Positions 1 to 6,717 of a stretch of 14,205 nucleotides of DNA are shown in pieces. The notes under the pieces were generated by a model that was given only the letters and a program-made list of their open reading frames with translations, was not told the origin of the DNA and searched no databases. The translations under genes were made by a program, and so were the position numbers. The stretch comes from an uncultured Planctomycetaceae bacterium (GTDB lineage Bacteria; Planctomycetota; Planctomycetia; Pirellulales; Pirellulaceae). The stretch spans positions 1 through 14,205 of the forward strand of contig CAIXSC010000517.1 of assembly GCA_903921945.1 (NCBI GenBank). The letters are read 5' to 3'. How positions within the stretch are numbered: position 1 is the stretch's first letter; every line of letters starts with the position of its first letter.

Positions 1-132
1 ACCCACAAACGAGGACACGAACAACAGGGGATCGGCAGCTTGGACATGTGAGGAGTCGTTCATGAGAAAGGCCCAAGCCACGAGCAAGTAGGCCAGAAAC
101 CGAATGCAAAAACCGCTCGGAGAAGTCTTCAT
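1..132 (-). CDS. Secreted protein, N-terminal fragment (runs off left edge)
   Basis: An open frame starts with ATG at 132 and stays open for all 44 codons to base 1, so only the N-terminus is in the window. It begins MKTSPSGFCIRF, then has a hydrophobic core (LAYLLVAWAFLM) and reaches an AxA-like site (HVQAADPL) near residues 29-34. This is the layout of a Sec signal peptide: short basic N-region, about 12 hydrophobic residues, small residues before the cleavage point. The mature part starts ADPLLFVSSFVG, which would suit the first strand of a beta-propeller such as a lactonase-type protein, but 12 residues cannot establish a family. The ribosome-binding site is weak (GAG about 8 nt upstream). 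The gene is divergent from the DksA-like gene across a long spacer, so it probably has its own promoter. Signal peptide fairly sure; function unknown. Confidence 0.6.
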   Translation of the reverse strand, partial: MKTSPSGFCIRFLAYLLVAWAFLMNDSSHVQAADPLLFVSSFVG

Positions 133-688
133 GGCCGTCACTCGCGGGGATACTGCGGAGAACCTGTACGAGTTCGAAGTCGACGCCGCGGACTGAATCG
201 CCACTCCGCCCGCGTTGTCGCATCGTAAAAACGTTGCCCTACGGATGCAATGCGCCGCTGGCCGTTGCGGGACTTCGCGCTGTGCGGTCCGAACTCCAGG
301 ATTTTCCTGCGTTGTCCGAGCGGCGCGGACGGGGTCGGTTGACGGGCACCAACCCGGTCTGGGGACGTTTTCTGGCAAAAAACGGCGTTCGACTGAACGT
401 GGTGGCGGATTTTGACGATTAACCAAACACGTCCGGTCGTACCGGTTGTGCCGGTTACCGAACGGATACGCGGGAAAGCGAGAATCGCCTCGGAGGAGTC
501 GCTCGGCGGCGACCCTTTCGCGGCCGGCGAACGTAATACAGCGTGGTGGAATGGACTTTACGGCATTTGCCACTGGTAAAGGTCATTCCGAGGCGAATTC
601 GAGGTTCCTTTTCCAGGCGAGAGCCGACGGAAACGCGGGCGCACCGACCGGTGGCTCCCGCTAATCCGTTGACGCCACGAGGACGAAG
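133..688. other. Divergent intergenic spacer
   Basis: This 556-base stretch lies between the divergent starts of the left-edge secreted protein and the DksA-like gene, so promoters for both should be here. I find no convincing -35/-10 pair. TTGACG occurs at 339 and 412 and TAATAC at 534, but none has a well-spaced partner, and promoter consensus in planctomycetes is poorly known. Short plus-strand open frames (around 215-422 and 446-664) lack ATG starts and ribosome-binding sites, and their Arg/Gly-rich translations look like GC-driven shadows. The only clear structure is the 9-bp iteration at 433-459. Confidence 0.5.
433..459. repeat. Three tandem 9-bp CCGGT-led iterations
   Basis: Three consecutive 9-bp units each begin CCGGT: CCGGTCGTA (433-441), CCGGTTGTG (442-450), CCGGTTACC (451-459). 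The second and third also form an inverted repeat, ACCGG at 441-445 against CCGGT at 451-455 with a 5-nt loop. The block lies about 230 bp upstream of the DksA-like start. Phased short repeats upstream of a gene can be operator sites, but chance in GC-rich DNA is possible. Confidence 0.3.
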
Positions 689-1135
689 ATGACACGAAAA
701 GAATCGTTGACCAGCTTGCGGCAGATTCTCCTCAAGCGTCGCGACGCGTTGCGGCGGGCGCTAGCAGGCGACTTGAGCCTGCTGAAGGAACTGCGGGGAC
801 AATCCACCGGCGACGTGATCGATGCCGCGTTGGATTCGGCCCAGGATGAACTCAGTTCGCAACTCGCGGAAGTGGAAAGCCGCGAATTGGCGAGCATCGA
901 GAACGCGCTGGAGCGGATGCGCGAGGGGGACTACGGCTGTTGCGAAAACTGCGAGGAAGCGATTCCGCTGGCTCGGTTGCAGGCGCTGCCGTACGCGACG
1001 ACCTGTATCAATTGCCAACGTGAAGCCGAGAAGACCGGGGGCCGAGGCCGCGGAATTCAGGGCATGTCACGCCTCTTCGACTCGTTCTCCGACAGCGATT
1101 CGAGCTCGAGCGACGTGGAAGTCGACGTGTCGTAG
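689..1135 (+). CDS. DksA/TraR-family C4 zinc-finger transcription regulator
   Basis: This 148-residue protein has the DksA/TraR layout. Residues about 5-80 are charged and helical and would form the coiled coil. The tip carries DVIDAA at 42-47, matching the DxxDxA motif that DksA places in the RNA polymerase secondary channel. A zinc finger follows with C85-x2-C88 and C106-x2-C109, in the usual context GYxEnC...ATTCINCQ. DksA-type proteins bind RNA polymerase directly and change initiation at stress- and growth-controlled promoters, often with (p)ppGpp; that role is inferred from the family. The tail (132-148) is an unusual Ser/Asp-rich acidic run. The ATG at 689 is preceded by GAGGA at 679-683 with a 5-nt spacer, which supports this start. 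The htrA-like gene follows after 50 nt on the same strand. The family is sure; equivalence to E. coli DksA is not, since many genomes have several such proteins. Confidence 0.9.
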   Translation: MTRKESLTSLRQILLKRRDALRRALAGDLSLLKELRGQSTGDVIDAALDSAQDELSSQLAEVESRELASIENALERMREGDYGCCENCEEAIPLARLQALPYATTCINCQREAEKTGGRGRGIQGMSRLFDSFSDSDSSSSDVEVDVS

Positions 1136-1185
1136 CCGGTTGTCGATACGGTTGGACTGAAGGTAACCGCTACGGGAATGTCGAA

Positions 1186-2376
1186 ATGCGCGCGTTTTTC
1201 CATGCTCTGCACGGTGCTGGCTGGCAACTGTGGCTAGCGGGAAGGGTCCGATCGGCGTGTGTTTCCAAGTGGACCGCTGCCGCCGCTCAAGCGGCGATGG
1301 CCACGTCCGTGGCGACATGCCTCGCGGCGCTACCGCTTGCCGCGGCCGGCCAGGAACCGTCGGACCGCGAACGGATGGCATCCCAAATCGCGGCCGACGT
1401 GCAGCATTTGGAGAACGAGGGACGTCTGCTGCGGCGGGTCGTCGCTTACATTCGACCCACGGTCGTGCACATCGACGCCGAACGGCCCGAGGGTGAACGG
1501 CGCACCGCCGAAGAAACCGGATCGGGCGTGATCGTGCGGTTGAAGGGCCAGGACTACGTTCTGACCAACCGCCATGTGATCCGCAATGCACGAGTGAACA
1601 AGATCCGAATCCGCACGGCGGACGGCCGGTTGCTTTACCCGACCAAAGTCTGGTCGGATCGCGGAACGGATGTCGCGGTGTTGGCGATGAACGCGCCGAG
1701 CCTCGTGCCCGCGAAGATTGGCGACAGTGCCGAGGCGGAACTCGGCGATTACGTGCTCGCCGTTGGCAGTCCATTCGGCCTGAGCCACAGCGTGACGTTT
1801 GGCATCATTAGCGCCAAAGGACGGCGTGACTTGCAACTCGGGTCTGAAACCGTCTCCTACCAGGACTTCATTCAGACGGATGCCGCGATCAATCCGGGCA
1901 ATAGCGGCGGTCCGTTGATGAACTTACGGGGCGAAGTCATCGGACTCAATACGGCCATCGCCAGCAACTCGGGCGGCAACGATGGCATCGGGTTTTCCAT
2001 TCCGATCAACATGGCGATGGCCGTCGCCCAACAGCTCATCGAACGCGGGGTAGTGGTGCGTGGCTATCTGGGCGTGCATCTGGACAGCCGCTTCAACGAA
2101 GAGACCGCTCGGCGCCTGGGCTTGGACCGGGTCACGGGAGCCCGGGTCAGCCAAGTTACTGCCAATTCGCCAGCCGCGATCGCCCGCGTGCTGGTCGATG
2201 ACGTGATCCTGGAATTCGACGGCAAGGCCATCCAAGACGACAACCAACTGGTGAATCTCGTCAGTTTGGCCGGCGTCGGCCGCACCGTGCCGGTCATTAT
2301 CCATCGCCGCGGTCAACGCATGTCGGTATCGATCACACTGACCGATCGTGAACGGTTCGAAGCGAGCGACCGTTGA
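1186..2376 (+). CDS. HtrA/DegP-like periplasmic serine protease with one PDZ domain
   Basis: This 396-residue protein is a trypsin-fold HtrA protease. The catalytic triad is visible: His130 in LTNRHVI, Asp162 in GTDVAVLAM and Ser240 in NPGNSGGPL. The protease domain covers about 85-285. One PDZ domain follows (about 292-388), starting RGYLGVHL and holding ARVSQVTANSPA. Family members degrade or refold misfolded envelope proteins. A hydrophobic segment at 37-55 (MATSVATCLAALPLAAAGQ) would be the signal peptide or anchor, but about 35 residues with few acidic groups precede it, which is long. ATG at 1297 (Met38) is an alternative start but would leave no basic N-region. The ribosome-binding site at 1186 is weak: GAAGG lies about 22 nt upstream. 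DegP has two PDZ domains, so this is closer to DegS/short HtrA types in layout. It probably shares a transcript with the DksA-like gene. Protease identity is sure; start is uncertain. Confidence 0.92.
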   Translation: MRAFFHALHGAGWQLWLAGRVRSACVSKWTAAAAQAAMATSVATCLAALPLAAAGQEPSDRERMASQIAADVQHLENEGRLLRRVVAYIRPTVVHIDAERPEGERRTAEETGSGVIVRLKGQDYVLTNRHVIRNARVNKIRIRTADGRLLYPTKVWSDRGTDVAVLAMNAPSLVPAKIGDSAEAELGDYVLAVGSPFGLSHSVTFGIISAKGRRDLQLGSETVSYQDFIQTDAAINPGNSGGPLMNLRGEVIGLNTAIASNSGGNDGIGFSIPINMAMAVAQQLIERGVVVRGYLGVHLDSRFNEETARRLGLDRVTGARVSQVTANSPAAIARVLVDDVILEFDGKAIQDDNQLVNLVSLAGVGRTVPVIIHRRGQRMSVSITLTDRERFEASDR

Positions 2377-2416
2377 GCGGATTAGACTGTCAGCTCCCGT
2401 GAGTGGCAGGAAACGT

Positions 2417-2442
2417 GGGCGGTCGATCGAAAATCGCCGCCT
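2417..2442. terminator. Possible bidirectional terminator hairpin
   Basis: GGGCGG, a one-base bulge (T2423) and CGAT pair with ATCGCCGCCT across a 5-nt loop (2428-2432), giving about nine base pairs with one bulge plus a G-T wobble at the base. It lies between convergent genes, 40 nt past the protease stop. On plus it is followed by CTCTTCC and on minus by ACGTTTCC, so neither side has a clean U-tract. Position favours termination; sequence support is moderate. Confidence 0.35.
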
Positions 2443-2498
2443 CTTCCGTCTACCGACGCCAACCGGGCAAGATCCGTCGCCCCGGCACCCCTGCACGC

Positions 2499-2570
2499 TC
2501 AGACAACACGGCACAGTCCGCCGACTGAGCACAATCAGACGACACGGCACGGTCCGCCGACTGAGCTCGA
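2499..2570. repeat. Two-copy 36-bp direct repeat between convergent genes
   Basis: Copy 1 is 2499-2534 and copy 2 is 2535-2570, head to tail with no spacer. The first 32 positions match at 30; differences are A/G at positions 7 and 17, and the last four bases diverge. Each copy contains AGTCCGCCGACT or its GGTC variant, which can fold into a short hairpin. In copy 1, GCTCAG (2497-2502) can also pair with CTGAGC (2525-2530), an alternative structure. No gene covers it. Confidence 0.75.
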
Positions 2571-2595
2571 TCCGTGGCGCGTTTGCCGATCGCGA

Positions 2596-4512
2596 TCACT
2601 CGTCTTTCGCGCCGCCGAGCGTGATCGATATCTTGTATTTGCTTTGCAGATGCGCATGCGCGACGCTGGCATGGCTATCTTTCGGATAACGCTTGCAAAC
2701 TTGCTGGAACGTCTGGATCGCGGGCTCCTTTTGCCCCGCCTCTTCCCGGGTGTAACCGATTTGCAGGAGCGCCCACGGAGCCGTATTCGCGTCGGCGCCG
2801 ACAATCTGGTTGTAGAGCAAAACGGCTTCGTTGTACTCCTTAAGGGCTCGATGGCAGGCGGCCATCTGGCGGAAATTCTCCGGAAAGTTGTCGCATTGAC
2901 GATAGTGCGCGATCGCGTCTTTGTACTGGCCCGCGTCGCGATGGGTCGTTGCGAGTTCCCAACGCCATTTGTTTTGGTTCATCGTATCGGCCGCGATGAG
3001 TTCGGCGTACACGGCCACCGCTTCGGCGTATTTTTTGGCCGAACGATAGGTCAATGCCATTTCCGCTCGCCAGCGATTGGCTTGTACCGCGTCTTGGCCA
3101 ACCAACTGTTTATAGACTTCGACAGCCAGGTCGAATTGGCTCTGCTCGCGGTAGCTGTACGCGACCTGTCCTAAACCCTCGAAGCGATCTTGAAAGCGGC
3201 GATAAGTGGCGCGGGCGTCTTCGAATCGCGACCGGGATTTGAGGAACGCGGCGAGTCGTCCGAGCAAGTCGTCACTCGGTCCAACAGCCTTTTCCAGTTG
3301 AGCAAATGTTTCGACGACTTTCGTGTCTTGCTGCGATAGCGAATACAGATCGGCGATCGCGTAACCGATCGCGCGGTGAGCCTGTTTCTCGGCGTCGGTC
3401 GACGTCGCGCTGACCGTCGGCATCGCCCCTCGCAGGTAAGACACCACGCCGTCCGCCGACTTCTGCCCCTTCAGTTTCGACTCGGCGGCCCCGCCCAACC
3501 GCGCGATCACATCGCGACTGTAGGTATGCACTTGGGTGGGCAACGCGTCGGCGGCGCAGGTGGTCGCCAAGGCTTTCACCGCCTCGTCGATCGCTCCCGA
3601 TTCGAAATCGATCACCGCCAATTGCCGCGCTGCTTGCACGCAAGCGCTCTGGATGGCCGAGTTCCTGGTTGTATCGAACACGATTTTCCGCAGCAGTTGC
3701 ATGCGGGTGGTGTTGTCCTTCTCGAGCGCCGCCAACTCGGCCAGTTCCGACATCGAGTAAACGGCGGACGGCGTTCCGGGGTAGCTGGTGGTCACATTTT
3801 TATAGGCCGTCTTGGCCTTTACCGTTTGCCCCATCGCGCGATAGGTCGATCCGAGATAGTAGCCGGCGGCCTGCGCTTCGGCCGATTCCGGCCAGTAATC
3901 GAGCACCGACTGGAAGCCTTCCTTGATCGCCGTATTGTGCTTCTTGAGCTGCACCTGCGCGATACTCCATTTCAACTGCGCGTAGGCCGCCGCGTCGCTC
4001 TTCTCATACAGCGACAAATACTTTTCATACTCCGAGACCGCCACCTTCCAATCCTTGTCCCGGAAGTACTTCTCCGCGATCTGCAACTGGTAACGCTCGT
4101 TCTCTCGCAGCTTTTTCCAACGATCGAGCGGCAATTCATCAAGCGATTGGCCGAAGGCGCTTGGTCCGCACAACAGGCAGCAGGCGGCGACGACCGCCAA
4201 CCCGGCCACGCGACCGGCGACTGTCACGGACAGACGAACGAACGGACGAATCACCGGTCGCACGATAGCCGGTTGAACGACGGCCGGTTGAACGACAGCC
4301 GGTTGAACGGCGCGTGGAATTGCGACTGTCGCGACTCGGCGCGAGCCCGGCGGAAAGTTTGCCAGGTCGCGGCCGTCGTCGCGGGTGATGGCGTTACTGA
4401 TTCGCGAGTATGAATCGCTCGGATTCGCGCAAGAAATTGGCGGCGAACCGTCTACGACCAGAAAAGAGGGGCGCCATGTGGCCAGCCACGTGCCGAGTGT
4501 CTCCCGCGCCAT
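2596..4512 (-). CDS. TPR protein with N-terminal membrane segment, last gene of the ExbB/ExbD operon
   Basis: The 638-residue product (from ATG 4512) is a tetratricopeptide-repeat protein. Helical TPR pairs are visible at about 143-255 (FRDKDWKVAVSEYEKYL; YYLGSTYRAMGQTVKAKTAY) and more regularly at 420-625 (SRFEDARATYRRF, SQFDLAVEVYKQL, KKYAEAVAVYAEL, GQYKDAIAHYRQC, KEYNEAVLLYNQI). A hydrophobic stretch at about 98-122 (VAGLAVVAACCLLCG then AFGQ) looks like a signal peptide or anchor, placing the TPR part outside the inner membrane. About 95 residues precede it, including a VVQPA triple repeat. ATG 4512 is preferred because AGGGAG lies 7 nt upstream and overlaps the upstream stop. The frame stays open to 4653, but that would overlap the DUF4159 gene by 130 bp. 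Internal GTG codons just before the hydrophobic segment would give a conventional signal peptide and cannot be excluded. TPR arrays bind protein partners; those partners are not identifiable here. Confidence 0.85.
   Translation of the reverse strand: MARETLGTWLATWRPSFLVVDGSPPISCANPSDSYSRISNAITRDDGRDLANFPPGSRRVATVAIPRAVQPAVVQPAVVQPAIVRPVIRPFVRLSVTVAGRVAGLAVVAACCLLCGPSAFGQSLDELPLDRWKKLRENERYQLQIAEKYFRDKDWKVAVSEYEKYLSLYEKSDAAAYAQLKWSIAQVQLKKHNTAIKEGFQSVLDYWPESAEAQAAGYYLGSTYRAMGQTVKAKTAYKNVTTSYPGTPSAVYSMSELAELAALEKDNTTRMQLLRKIVFDTTRNSAIQSACVQAARQLAVIDFESGAIDEAVKALATTCAADALPTQVHTYSRDVIARLGGAAESKLKGQKSADGVVSYLRGAMPTVSATSTDAEKQAHRAIGYAIADLYSLSQQDTKVVETFAQLEKAVGPSDDLLGRLAAFLKSRSRFEDARATYRRFQDRFEGLGQVAYSYREQSQFDLAVEVYKQLVGQDAVQANRWRAEMALTYRSAKKYAEAVAVYAELIAADTMNQNKWRWELATTHRDAGQYKDAIAHYRQCDNFPENFRQMAACHRALKEYNEAVLLYNQIVGADANTAPWALLQIGYTREEAGQKEPAIQTFQQVCKRYPKDSHASVAHAHLQSKYKISITLGGAKDE
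4267..4311 (-). repeat. Three 15-bp tandem repeats inside the TPR gene
   Basis: Three near-identical 15-bp units (4267-4281, 4282-4296, 4297-4311) share GCCGGTTGAACG on the plus strand and encode VVQPA repeats on minus, ahead of the hydrophobic segment of the TPR protein. They differ by one or two bases, as expected from recent slippage or amplification. Confidence 0.8.
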
Positions 4513-4519
4513 CGCGAAT

Positions 4520-4525
4520 CTCCCT
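4520..4525 (-). promoter_or_regulatory. Ribosome-binding site deciding the TPR start
   Basis: AGGGAG on the minus strand overlaps the TAG stop (4526-4524) of the DUF4159 gene and sits 7 nt before ATG 4512. This spacing supports the 4512 start and suggests translational coupling. Confidence 0.75.
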
Positions 4526-6119
4526 AGGGCGTTTGTTGTTTGGCGGACATCCATTTCGAGTGTTCGGCATGGGCGTAGAACAGCACATTGACGCCCAGTT
4601 GGTAGCAGGCTTCCCAGACTTCCGCGGCGACGCCCGCGTGGTCGTCGCACCAAGCGTCGCTAATGTCGCCCGGGTGGTAGTAGCAAATCCAGCGACCGTC
4701 TTTGTACCACCCCAGCGACTCGCGGCCACCGTGAGGCGCAACAATCGGCACGGCGGCCAAGCGGTAGGGAATCGTGTGGATCGCGTCATCCAGCGGCACG
4801 GGGACGGGCCGGATGTCGGGCGCGACTTGGTTCATGAGTGCGAGGAATTGCTGATGAAACTGGCCGCTTCCGCCGTTGCTTGCGAACAGCATGCCGTGCT
4901 TTTCATTGAGATACTGCTGCAGCACTTTGATTTCGCCGGTGGTGACCGAGATGCTCTTTTGGCCTGTCAAAAACATGACGGGCGGGGCTTTGCCGGCGGG
5001 AAACGCCTTCAAATCCATGATCGTCCGCGACTCGGTCTGGTCGGCGATTTTCTGCTGGGTTCGCACGCCGTACTCGACCAGCATATTGAGATCCGCTCCG
5101 ACGCCGAAATTCAAATCCCAGTCGCCGCCGGCGTATTCGAGGCGGATGAGCCGCACTTTGCCCTTGGAAGTGCCGCCGGCGAAACCGGCGCCCGCTCCAT
5201 CGCCGTAGCCCACGGTATACGCGTGCTCGGTAATCTCGTTCAGTTGCAGTTTCACTTCGTCAATCGGCGGCACTTCGAATTTGATACCGCTGTAGGGATT
5301 CACCACAAACTTTTTCCGAATCACTTTTTGAATCCGGACGGTTTGTGCCAATTGTTTGACTTGGCCGCCACCGGCCGGCAATTCATAAACTTCCTGGCAG
5401 CCCCTGGTTTGATTGAGCAGCATAACCGCCAGGAAGAACAGAATCGTGTAGCTCAGCAAGACGGTGAGCGATTGATTGAGTTTGCGGCTGGAACGGCCGT
5501 AGTACCATGCGTAGGGATCGAGCGGATTCCAAACTCGGCGTGTTAACGCAAGCGACTCGGCTTCCATGGCGGGCCGTGCGAGCACCGGACGGGCGTCCGG
5601 CATGGCGGACGCCGACGAAGCTGGGCTCGTTGCGGGGCCGGCCGCGGACGCGCCGCCCGCATGGCTGCCAGCCACCGGCGTCGCCGTGGCGGTTGTCGAT
5701 TCGAACGATTCCAAGGCGGCCGCCCGTCGCCGGCGCTGATAGCGATCCGAGGCCCGTTCCAGTCCCCAAATCACCCAAGCCAACCCGATGAAAAACAAAG
5801 CCGCCAACCCGAACTGCGCCGATGTCCGGGATAGGTTGGGCCAATCGAGCAGATCGGCCATGAAGACGCACCAATGCCATACGAACACGTAGGCCACCGA
5901 AGCCACCGCCAACCCAAAACGGGGCCGCGAACGCCGCGTCTTCCAAGCGGTGACGAGCCACGGCGTCGCCAACACCAGGGCCAACGAGAACCCGGCCACA
6001 GGCAACCATGCGGGCAACGTGCGGATCGATAACCAAGCAAACCAGAGCGCCAGCCATACGGGCGCGTAGACCGCGGTCGCCGCGAGCAGAAAACGCGAAG
6101 TAGGCTGTGGGGCGTTCAT
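4524..6119 (-). CDS. Five-helix membrane protein with C-terminal DUF4159 domain
   Basis: The product is 531 residues from ATG 6119. Four hydrophobic helices are seen at about 10-32, 35-59, 68-91 and 101-120. A basic RYQRRRR stretch and an Ala/Ser/Thr-rich linker (about 126-185) follow, then a fifth helix at about 214-236 (LTVLLSYTILFFLAVMLLN). The C-terminal 318-516 region matches DUF4159 as I know it: it opens with VRLIRLEYAGGDWDL, has PPVMFLTGQKSISVTTGE and a GMLFASNGG loop, and ends with DGRWICYYHPGDISDAWCDD. DUF4159 has no established biochemical role to my knowledge; elsewhere it occurs in large membrane proteins. With five helices the domain probably lies on the opposite side of the membrane from the N-terminus. 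A TTG at 6131 in frame is possible, but ATG 6119 is preferred. It follows the 164-residue gene after 81 nt and is 11 nt from the TPR gene. Confidence 0.8.
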   Translation of the reverse strand: MNAPQPTSRFLLAATAVYAPVWLALWFAWLSIRTLPAWLPVAGFSLALVLATPWLVTAWKTRRSRPRFGLAVASVAYVFVWHWCVFMADLLDWPNLSRTSAQFGLAALFFIGLAWVIWGLERASDRYQRRRRAAALESFESTTATATPVAGSHAGGASAAGPATSPASSASAMPDARPVLARPAMEAESLALTRRVWNPLDPYAWYYGRSSRKLNQSLTVLLSYTILFFLAVMLLNQTRGCQEVYELPAGGGQVKQLAQTVRIQKVIRKKFVVNPYSGIKFEVPPIDEVKLQLNEITEHAYTVGYGDGAGAGFAGGTSKGKVRLIRLEYAGGDWDLNFGVGADLNMLVEYGVRTQQKIADQTESRTIMDLKAFPAGKAPPVMFLTGQKSISVTTGEIKVLQQYLNEKHGMLFASNGGSGQFHQQFLALMNQVAPDIRPVPVPLDDAIHTIPYRLAAVPIVAPHGGRESLGWYKDGRWICYYHPGDISDAWCDDHAGVAAEVWEACYQLGVNVLFYAHAEHSKWMSAKQQTP

Positions 6120-6200
6120 GGGGTGGCTCAAAACGGTTTCAACCGAGCTCCGTCCGCGATGCTCGTGAACGCGGCACTGTGGATGCGAAGGCGGGCGGGT

Positions 6201-6695
6201 TTACTTGATCTTGTCGAGCAAACTATCGAGATCGCGTTCGCGAGGGTTGGATTTCGGGTCAGCCGTCTTGGTATCGCCGACGCCCATCATTTTGGCCGCT
6301 CGCTCGACGTCCCCGCCGACGCCCGCGGCGGTTCCACCGCCGTTGCCAGTCGCCGCCGAAGGGCTCGCGGCGGCATCCTTGGGATCGGCTGCGGAGCCAG
6401 CGGAAGCGGTGGCGTTGTCGCCCGCGGCAGGCTTGTTCTCCGCCGTTTTTTCACTCGCCGCTTTCTCGGCTGAGGGCGAAGCCGACGTGCCCTTCTTGGC
6501 TTGCAGGAAGTAGGGACCGACGGTGAAGACGGCGATACCGACAACACTGGCGACCGTGGCTTGGACCACAGCCTTGATCAAGCCGCTTTCGGCAATTTTG
6601 CCGAGCACTTCCTTCGCGGACTTGCCGCGCATTCCGTCCAGGAATTCCCGCAACTCGTCCACTGTCGCCGCGCCACTGTCTTTCAAGCTCGACAT
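6201..6695 (-). CDS. Single-helix membrane protein with disordered tail, unknown function
   Basis: I do not recognise a family for this 164-residue protein. Residues 1-38 are charged and helical (TVDELREFLDGMRGK; SAKEVLGKIAES). Residues about 39-64 form one hydrophobic helix (LIKAVVQATVASVVGIAVF). Residues 67-128 are rich in Ala, Ser, Lys, Gly and Pro and should be disordered. A short charged C-terminus (NPRERDLDSLLDKIK) could form an amphipathic helix. Length and topology recall TonB/TolA-type transducers, which sit beside ExbB/ExbD or TolQ/TolR, but there is no TonB C-terminal fold and no recognisable TonB/TolA helix motif, so this is analogy only. ATG 6695 has GGGAAG-like purines close upstream and starts 22 nt after the ExbD stop, which supports co-translation with the channel genes. 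Confidence 0.75.
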   Translation of the reverse strand: MSSLKDSGAATVDELREFLDGMRGKSAKEVLGKIAESGLIKAVVQATVASVVGIAVFTVGPYFLQAKKGTSASPSAEKAASEKTAENKPAAGDNATASAGSAADPKDAAASPSAATGNGGGTAAGVGGDVERAAKMMGVGDTKTADPKSNPRERDLDSLLDKIK

Positions 6696-6717
6696 CGTCT
6701 TCCCGCTCCCATCGGCG

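Noticed and set aside
104..196. 30-codon plus-strand frame ending TGA at 196
   Set aside because: It overlaps the minus-strand signal-peptide gene, which is much better supported, and has no ribosome-binding site.
215..664. Short plus-strand frames in the left spacer
   Set aside because: Non-ATG starts, no ribosome-binding sites and Arg/Gly-rich translations without domains.
1178..1237. 19-codon frame (MSKCARFSMLCTVLAG) overlapping the start of the protease gene
   Set aside because: It resembles a short leader peptide or a frameshifted signal peptide, but the protease already has a hydrophobic segment at 37-55 and no single shift gives a better N-terminus.
2499..2570. Possible CRISPR array from 36-bp repeats
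   Set aside because: Only two copies, directly abutting with no spacer, and no cas genes nearby.
2588..2597. Perfect 10-bp palindrome GATCGCGATC at the TPR stop codon
   Set aside because: GATCG-type palindromes are common by chance in GC-rich DNA; no further structure supports a site.
4410..5546. Plus-strand open frame of 378 codons
   Set aside because: Antisense to the DUF4159 domain and the start of the TPR gene, both of which carry recognisable features on minus.
6134..6145. CGGTT/AACCG palindrome followed by TTTT on minus, just before the DUF4159 gene
   Set aside because: The stem is at most 4-5 bp with a very tight loop, too weak for an intrinsic terminator, and it would cut an otherwise continuous operon.
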